From an uncultured Lentisphaeria bacterium (lineage in GTDB: Bacteria; Verrucomicrobiota; Lentisphaeria; Victivallales; Victivallaceae), in the NCBI GenBank assembly GCA_949298075.1, contig CASFVA010000066.1:1-64000 (forward strand): a stretch of DNA of 64,000 bases, read 5' to 3'. Shown piece after piece: positions 58,616-64,000 of this stretch (position 1 is its first letter; the number at the start of each line of letters is the position of its first letter). The translations under genes and the position numbers were made by a program. The notes under the pieces are model-generated. The model saw only the letters and a program-made list of their open reading frames with translations. It was not told the origin of the DNA and did not search any database.

Positions 58616-60643
58616 TCAGCGCCGGCCGGACGCCGGCGGCTTCACCCGATAGAAACGCAGTCCGTCCCGCCCGTACCAGAAGCTAAGCGTGGGGTTGCGG
58701 TCGAGAAAAGCTCCGGCGGCTTCCGGGACCGCCAGAACATCGACCGGCAGTTGCGAAAAATCGTAGGCCGCCCCGTTGAAGCGCAGCACAATCCGGTCAA
58801 GAAAAGGAATTTCCGCCGTAAACAGCGGCGACTCCGGCGGAGTGATCTCCGCATCAAGGTGATTCATCCGCCAGAAGCTGCCAGCGTCGGGCCGACCGGC
58901 AAAGAAGAGATCGAACAATTTCCGGTCCTGATACATGAAGTAGCCGTTGAGAGCGCGTCCGCCGGAGAGCAGATGGGCAACCGCGAGAAAATCGTTTCCG
59001 GTGGCGAACAGCACCCGGCCCTGATCATGCAGATTTTCCGCCGCCGCGAGCCGGCGTGAAAGGTCGTTCTCGATCCGTTCGGGGGCAATGCAGACCGGAT
59101 TGAACACCGCTCCCAGCATAATATTGAATGCCGAAAACAGCACGATGAACCAGCCGGTCTTACAGAAAAGCAGAATGACACACGCCCCGTAGACCGCCGC
59201 TGTCACGACGCCGCCAATGATGATGACCGCCGGTGGAAACCAGACCCGCAGCCCCTGCCACAATTCCGCCGGAGCCGTCAGAAACAGCAGCGCCGGAACC
59301 GCCAGCGACCACAGCAGGATCGCCGCCAGCGCCCCTGCTCCCGGACGCCGCCAGTTTTCACGCAGCGAATAAATCAGCCCAATCATGAGAAACTGGGCCA
59401 GAGTCAGCGCCACGCCGCAGCGCGGCGGATTGCAGCGGTCGAAGAGCGTGATTGCCGCCAGCCAGTCCGGAAAGCCGATGTGCTGATACCAGAGTATGAA
59501 GCCGCACACCCCGGCCAGCGCCCAGAACAGCGCCTGCCTTTTCAGAATCCGGAAGCCGGCGGCAATGAAGACCGCCAAGGGAAACAGGAGCGAAAGCGCC
59601 GCCTGCATCTCGCTCTGGTTGCGGAAATCGATTTTGCAGATGGTGAACGGCGCCAGCCATCCGATCATGAGCTCCCACCATGACATGACGCCGCCGGAAA
59701 TCCGGCGCTGTCCGGGATAGACCAACCGGCTGACGGCCTCCACGGCCTCGGCCGCCGCGCTGTACCAGCCGCCGACGATCACCAGAAAAAGCACCCCCCC
59801 AAGTCCGGCCGCCAGCCAACACCGGGGATTTGTCAGCAGGTACCGCTGCGACCGGACGGAACTCCGGGCAATCACGACCGCTCCAAGCAGCACGGCGGCC
59901 GGCCAGAGGCGCGGAAAATAAATGGTGAGCGCACTCACAGCTCCGCCCCAGCCGGCGAACAATCCCCAGCCGCACTGCCGGAGCCGACTTCCGGCGGCGG
60001 GCAGGCGCAGCAGTGCGGCGGCGGCGGCGCAGAGTCCGCCGATGTTGTTGACCGGCCAGAACGACCACGCGGCGCAATAGGGTGAAAAAACCACGGCCGT
60101 GGCCAGCAGAAAATTGACCCGGCGCTGTTCCGGAAACAGTGTATTGAAGAGAAAAATCACGCTCCACCAGCCGAAAAAAAGCGGAAACAGCCAGTACCAG
60201 GCCAGCGCCTGCCGCAGGCTGAACAGAAAAAATCCCCAGGTGGCCGGCCGGGCGATCATGCTGAAATGCCGGACCGGCGCTCCGGTGTCGTGCAGCACCA
60301 GATCATTGCGTCCGGCCAGCCCGGCCCGGAGATTCAGCCGCGGGAACGGCGGATCGTGAAAAAACTGACGCAAGGCATTGGGAGTGCCATGAGCAATGAA
60401 CTCATCGCCGCGGATGCCCCGGTAAACTCCGAAAAGCTTGCGTTCTCCGACCAGTTCGATCACCGCCGGACTGCCGGGCAGCTGGCGGTACCAGCCCAGC
60501 GACGAGCCGGTGAATCCGGCCGCCACCGCCAGCAGAAAAACGCCCCAGAACCAGACGTTCCAGTTGAAGCTCCGGACGGCTCGCGCCGCTGGCGCCGCAA
60601 ACGCGCCGATCACCTTCATTACTTCACCCGATCCGATAATCAT
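58616..60643 (-). CDS. Large polytopic membrane protein, possibly a GT-C-like glycosyltransferase
   Basis: A 675-residue membrane protein. It has an N-terminal hydrophobic segment, an extracytoplasmic loop (about residues 55-125), about ten further helices, and a C-terminal soluble domain of about 165 residues (from RIENDLSRRLAAAEN) probably outside the membrane. This layout recalls GT-C-type lipid-linked-sugar transferases or YfhO-like proteins, but I found no defining motif and name no family. ATG 60643 and ATG 60619 are both possible starts; the second has GGTGAAG just upstream. It has its own promoter, divergent from mreC. Confidence 0.7.
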   Translation of the reverse strand: MIIGSGEVMKVIGAFAAPAARAVRSFNWNVWFWGVFLLAVAAGFTGSSLGWYRQLPGSPAVIELVGERKLFGVYRGIRGDEFIAHGTPNALRQFFHDPPFPRLNLRAGLAGRNDLVLHDTGAPVRHFSMIARPATWGFFLFSLRQALAWYWLFPLFFGWWSVIFLFNTLFPEQRRVNFLLATAVVFSPYCAAWSFWPVNNIGGLCAAAAALLRLPAAGSRLRQCGWGLFAGWGGAVSALTIYFPRLWPAAVLLGAVVIARSSVRSQRYLLTNPRCWLAAGLGGVLFLVIVGGWYSAAAEAVEAVSRLVYPGQRRISGGVMSWWELMIGWLAPFTICKIDFRNQSEMQAALSLLFPLAVFIAAGFRILKRQALFWALAGVCGFILWYQHIGFPDWLAAITLFDRCNPPRCGVALTLAQFLMIGLIYSLRENWRRPGAGALAAILLWSLAVPALLFLTAPAELWQGLRVWFPPAVIIIGGVVTAAVYGACVILLFCKTGWFIVLFSAFNIMLGAVFNPVCIAPERIENDLSRRLAAAENLHDQGRVLFATGNDFLAVAHLLSGGRALNGYFMYQDRKLFDLFFAGRPDAGSFWRMNHLDAEITPPESPLFTAEIPFLDRIVLRFNGAAYDFSQLPVDVLAVPEAAGAFLDRNPTLSFWYGRDGLRFYRVKPPASGRR

Positions 60644-60653
60644 GATGGATTGG

Positions 60654-60681
60654 AATATAGCACAGAAGAGTTTTTTTTCAA
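60654..60681 (-). promoter_or_regulatory. Promoter of the polytopic membrane protein gene
   Basis: Minus strand TTGAAA (60681-60676), 16 bp spacer, TATATT (60659-60654). The start point is only about 4 bp from ATG 60643, which favours the downstream start at 60619. Confidence 0.65.
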
Positions 60682-60695
60682 ACCCGGCGACACTG

Positions 60696-60724
60696 TTGAT
60701 TTTACCGGATTGCGGTGGTATATT
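60696..60724 (+). promoter_or_regulatory. mreC-mreD-mrdA promoter
   Basis: TTGATT (60696-60701), 17 bp spacer, TATATT (60719-60724). It gives a leader of about 130 nt before mreC. Confidence 0.7.
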
Positions 60725-60863
60725 ATCCGGACCGCCGGGGAGCGCCGGCTCCCGGACGGATCCGGCGGCGGCGATTCCGGAGTTTGCGCTTCAGGGAGCG
60801 TCGCGCGGGCCGGAGCGCCGCTTTGTCGTTCGGAACCGCAAACCGTTTCATTCGAGGCCGACC

Positions 60864-61727
60864 ATGCCGAAGTTCAGTCATAACGGAATGCCCCGCCGCC
60901 TGCTGCTGATCGGCGGCGGCATCGCCGTTGCCGTCGTTCTGCTGGCGGGATTCCGGGTGCTGCGCTTCTGTCTGGACCGGATCGCGGGCGACTTTTTCTA
61001 CCCCTATCTTGAACTGGCGCGCCGCGGCACCGACCGGCTTTCGGATCTGACGCTGCTGGGTTACAGCCGGCGTGAACTGGCCGCCAAAGTCGAAGAACTT
61101 CAGCAGTCCAGCCGGCAGCTGGCGCTGCAATCCGCCAACGCGGCCGAACTGCTCAGGGAGAATCAGCAGCTGCGCCGGCTGGTCCGGCTGGAGCCGCCGG
61201 AAGGCTGGAATCAGGTGGTCGGGGAAATCATTCTGCGCGATCCGCTGCTGTGGGGTCAGCGTTTCACCGTCAACCGGGGCACCGAACACGGGGTGCAGCC
61301 CGGTTCGGCGGTGCTGGATGTGTCACCTGACGGCCGACCGCTGCTGGTGGGGATTGTCGACGAGGCCGGACGCCATTCCAGCCGGGTGATCACCCTGTTC
61401 GATCCCGAGCTGCGCATTTCAGGACGCCTGACCACCGCCGGAACGGTCGGAATCATCAATTTCAGCGAACGCCGTCCGACCTCCGGACGCATCACCATCG
61501 GACTGCTGCCGGCCCACCTGCACTACCTGCCGGGCGAAGCTGTTGTCTCGACCGGATTTGAGCGCAACCTGCCCCCCGGGATTCTGATCGGCACGCTGAA
61601 TCAGGCCGACGTGCCCGGTTCGATTTATTCCAACGTGCTTCAGGTGTCGGGAACTCTGACGCCGGCAGCCGATCCGTCCCGACTCCGTTTTCCCGTCATT
61701 CTGACCGCCACCCGGGACACGCCATGA
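60864..61727 (+). CDS. mreC: Rod shape-determining protein MreC
   Basis: Bitopic elongasome scaffold in the inner membrane. The 287-residue protein has a basic N-terminus, one membrane helix (GGGIAVAVVLLAGFRVL), and a coiled coil over about residues 70-110 (ELAAKVEELQQSSRQLALQSANAAELLRENQQL, given here only as an Ala/Glu/Gln-rich stretch). Two beta domains follow, with GEIILRDPLLWGQRFTVNRG and GEAVVSTGFERNLPPGILIG. ATG 60864 follows GAGG; an upstream in-frame opening from 60438 overlaps the divergent gene and is rejected. Its stop overlaps mreD by 4 nt. No mreB is in the window. Confidence 0.9.
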   Translation: MPKFSHNGMPRRLLLIGGGIAVAVVLLAGFRVLRFCLDRIAGDFFYPYLELARRGTDRLSDLTLLGYSRRELAAKVEELQQSSRQLALQSANAAELLRENQQLRRLVRLEPPEGWNQVVGEIILRDPLLWGQRFTVNRGTEHGVQPGSAVLDVSPDGRPLLVGIVDEAGRHSSRVITLFDPELRISGRLTTAGTVGIINFSERRPTSGRITIGLLPAHLHYLPGEAVVSTGFERNLPPGILIGTLNQADVPGSIYSNVLQVSGTLTPAADPSRLRFPVILTATRDTP

Positions 61728-62299
61728 TTTACGGCTTCGAAGCAGTGGTGCTGGGAGTGTCGCTGATGCTGGAGCTGTGGATCGGCAACAGCGGGCTGGC
61801 GGTATTCTGCACCGGTTATGCGCTGGCCTACTTCGCGGTCACCATTTCGCCTTTGCACGCACTCGCGGCGGCGCTGTTCTGCGGCGGCGTACTGGACGTC
61901 GTCTACGGCCGCCCGGGAGTGTTCGCACTGGCGGTGCTGCCGGCCATGCTCGGAGTCCGGCAGCTGCTTTTCGGGCTGACCCGGCGCGACGCGGTCTGGA
62001 GTTCGGCCCTGATCGGCGGCGGACTCGGCCTGACCGCCGCGCTGTCCGTTCTGGCGGCGACCGCGTTCCGGAATCCGGCGGTCCTCTCCGCAATGCCGGC
62101 CGCAGCGCTGCTGGTGTGTTACCTGACGGCGGGAGCGCTGTGGTTTCCCATCCAGCTGCTGATGCTGGACTTCTTCGCCGACCAGATCGGAGTCGGGTGC
62201 TACCGTGAGCGCCCGCACTCCCGCCTGAGCGCCAGTCGGCCGGCCGGCCGGAACCGCCGGCTCAAACGGCGTGCAACCGCCGGCGGGAGGCGGGAATGA
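61724..62299 (+). CDS. mreD: MreD-like rod shape protein
   Basis: A 191-residue hydrophobic protein with about five membrane helices and a strongly basic tail (residues 160-191, RERPHSRLSASRPAGRNRR). Sequence alone is weakly conserved in this family. The call rests on size, helices (for example GFEAVVLGVSLMLEL and HALAAALFCGGVLDVVYG) and its place between mreC and a class B penicillin-binding protein, with 4 nt overlaps on both sides. Confidence 0.75.
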   Translation: MIYGFEAVVLGVSLMLELWIGNSGLAVFCTGYALAYFAVTISPLHALAAALFCGGVLDVVYGRPGVFALAVLPAMLGVRQLLFGLTRRDAVWSSALIGGGLGLTAALSVLAATAFRNPAVLSAMPAAALLVCYLTAGALWFPIQLLMLDFFADQIGVGCYRERPHSRLSASRPAGRNRRLKRRATAGGRRE

Positions 62300-64000
62300 A
62301 TCGGAGGAACTTCGCCGCCGCCTCTCCGGCGATTCTGGGTCTGCCCCGGCTGCGGGTGATCGTACTTTTCGGCGTGATGCTGGTCGCGTTCGGCGTCATT
62401 GCGGTCACCCTGTTCATGGAACAGATTCAAACCGGCGAAACCCATCGGTCCAAAATTCTCCGTCAGTCAGTCCGCCGCATCCGGATTCCGGCCCGGCGCG
62501 GCAGCATCTTCACCCGGGACCAGCAGCTGCTGGCCGGCAACCGGCCGGTTTACAACCTGTTGTTCTACCCCGAGGAAATGCGGCAGCGGCGGCTGCGGCT
62601 AACCATCGACTACATCATGTCCGCCGCCGACCGGATCGCCGCCGCAACCGGCCGCCGGCACGACCTCGACCGGGATCAGGTGCTGCGCCATCTCAACACC
62701 CGGCCCGGATTGCCGCTGGAGGCATTCACCGACCTCACGCCTGCGGAAATCGCCAAGGCGCTGGAATGCATGCGGGAATTGCGGGGCACCGGAATTCAGG
62801 TGGACAGCGTGCGCAGTTATCCCGGCGGCCCCCTGGCGGCTCATCTGATCGGCTACACCCGGCTGGACAGTCCCCGAGAAGCCGAGGACCGGGCCGATTT
62901 CTTCTATTACGTGCCGGACCAGACCGGCTGCTCCGGAGTTGAAAAGGCTTTCGACACCCTGCCGGAAAGCCTCGGACTGCCCGAAACTCTGCCCGGACTG
63001 CGAGGTCGCCCCGGCTATTCCCTGGCCCAGGTCGACCATCTCGGATTCATCCACCGCCATCTGATTGAAAAAATCGAACCGATTCACGGCAACAATGTCA
63101 TTCTGACTATCGACAGCCAGGCTCAGCGCACCGCCGAGGCGCTGCTCGCCGGACGCCGGGGAGCGCTGGTCGCTCTGGATGCCGACACCGGCGACATTCT
63201 GGCGGCAGCGTCAACGCCCGGTTTCGATCTGAGCCGTTTTTCACCCCGGATTCCGGCCTCCTACTACAAGGAACTGCTCGCCAATCCCGGCCGGCCGCTG
63301 GTCAACCGGGCTTTTTCCGGAGTGTACACGCCCGGATCGATTTTCAAAGTGCTGAGCGCAATGGCCTTTTACGATGCCGGAGTGGACCCCGCCGCCACCG
63401 TGCGCTGTGACGGCTCCGTGACCGTCGGCAATGCCGCGATCCGCTGCGCCGCCTACCGGCGGGGAGGTCACGGCGAAGTGAATTTTGTCAACGCACTGGC
63501 CTGGTCCTGCAATTCCTACATGATTGAGAACGCGCTGAAAACCGGTCCGGACCCCATCCGACAGGCGGCGGAATCGGCCGGAATCGGACGCAAAACCGGG
63601 GTGGAACTCTCCGAATCCGCCGGAGTGTTTCCGTCCGACGCCGCCAAGCGCCGGCGTTTCGGCACCCGGTGGAACCGTTACGACACCGCGCTGCTCTCAA
63701 TGGGCCAGGGCATCATCGCGCTGACGCCGCTTCAGGCGGCGCTTTACTGCGCCGCCATTGCCAACGGCGGAACCATGTACCGGCCGCACCTGGTCGACAG
63801 CGTGGTGGATGGCTTCGGCACGACGCTCTACCGGCGCGTTCCGGTTGAAACCGGCCGGCTGGCAGTATCCGAAGCGGCACTGGAACAGGTGCGCCGCGGC
63901 ATGTCGGACGTGGTCAATACGCCCGAAGGTTCCGGCCGCCGGGCCGCAGTCGAAGGACTGACCGTCTACGGCAAAACCGGTTCAGCTGAAGTGGGTTCGC
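62296..64000 (+). CDS. mrdA: Penicillin-binding protein 2 (partial at the window end)
   Basis: Class B transpeptidase of the elongasome that cross-links peptidoglycan. The reading frame is open from ATG 62296, which overlaps the mreD stop, to the end of the window, where it is cut after 568 codons. An N-terminal membrane helix (LRVIVLFGVMLVAFGVIAVTLF) is followed by the dimerisation domain (RIPARRGSIFTRDQQLLAGNR) and the transpeptidase domain. Active-site motifs are Ser348-I-F-Lys351, Ser404-C-Asn406 and Lys560-T-Gly562. Only the last part of the protein is missing. Confidence 0.95.
   Translation, partial: MNRRNFAAASPAILGLPRLRVIVLFGVMLVAFGVIAVTLFMEQIQTGETHRSKILRQSVRRIRIPARRGSIFTRDQQLLAGNRPVYNLLFYPEEMRQRRLRLTIDYIMSAADRIAAATGRRHDLDRDQVLRHLNTRPGLPLEAFTDLTPAEIAKALECMRELRGTGIQVDSVRSYPGGPLAAHLIGYTRLDSPREAEDRADFFYYVPDQTGCSGVEKAFDTLPESLGLPETLPGLRGRPGYSLAQVDHLGFIHRHLIEKIEPIHGNNVILTIDSQAQRTAEALLAGRRGALVALDADTGDILAAASTPGFDLSRFSPRIPASYYKELLANPGRPLVNRAFSGVYTPGSIFKVLSAMAFYDAGVDPAATVRCDGSVTVGNAAIRCAAYRRGGHGEVNFVNALAWSCNSYMIENALKTGPDPIRQAAESAGIGRKTGVELSESAGVFPSDAAKRRRFGTRWNRYDTALLSMGQGIIALTPLQAALYCAAIANGGTMYRPHLVDSVVDGFGTTLYRRVPVETGRLAVSEAALEQVRRGMSDVVNTPEGSGRRAAVEGLTVYGKTGSAEVGS

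Overview
This is a GC-rich bacterial chromosome segment with dense coding. Its gene content points to a member of the Lentisphaerae/Victivallales (PVC superphylum). The clues are a DUF1559-type pseudopilin with the H-X9-DG tail, an adjoining ThuA/Gfo-Idh-MocA sugar cluster, a heparinase II/III-like secreted protein, a V-type ATPase operon and a membrane pyrophosphatase of sodium-pumping type. The assignment is inference from family composition; no rRNA is present. Most promoters that can be recognised share one form: a TTGaNN-like -35 element, a 16-17 bp spacer, and -10 TATATT.

Layout. 1-2.4 kb: M20 amidohydrolase, tRNA-Val and a small unknown protein. 2.4-8.5 kb: ligA and hppA on the minus strand, divergent from lysS; the two promoters share one palindromic TTGCAA -35 box. 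8.6-13.8 kb: exported 5'-nucleotidase-like phosphoesterase, heparinase II/III-like protein and a Leptospira-type citramalate synthase. 13.9-18.8 kb: a V-ATPase operon reduced to E, DUF2764, A, B and D. 18.9-22.0 kb: an envelope cluster with a long palindrome-rich leader, a secreted Cys-repeat protein, a pseudopilin, two paralogous anchored proteins and an FMN-binding protein. 22.1-29.0 kb: a glycogen operon (lone CBM48 protein, glgP, glgA, eukaryotic-type glgB). 29.0-29.3 kb: a scar holding a tRNA-Pro 3' end and a gene remnant.

29.3-33.9 kb: tig-clpP-clpX, followed by an overlapping Ser/Thr kinase that lacks the beta3 lysine. 34.0-40.9 kb: the complete trpEGDCFBA operon with a classical Trp leader peptide and two tandem terminators. 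41.0-46.0 kb: radC, then an AraC regulator divergent from thuA and two Gfo/Idh/MocA oxidoreductases. 46.1-48.1 kb: an unknown protein and an MFS-like transporter. 48.3-52.4 kb: dnaK, groES and groEL. 52.5-56.8 kb: truB, an unknown protein, and iorA and iorB. 57.0-60.6 kb: gdhA and a large polytopic membrane protein. 60.7-64.0 kb: mreC, mreD and mrdA, the last cut by the window edge.

Together the genes describe a heterotroph that stores glycogen and makes its own tryptophan. The citramalate synthase suggests a pyruvate route to isoleucine. IorAB and glutamate dehydrogenase fit amino-acid metabolism without oxygen. The V-ATPase and pyrophosphatase imply ion-gradient energetics in which sodium may matter.
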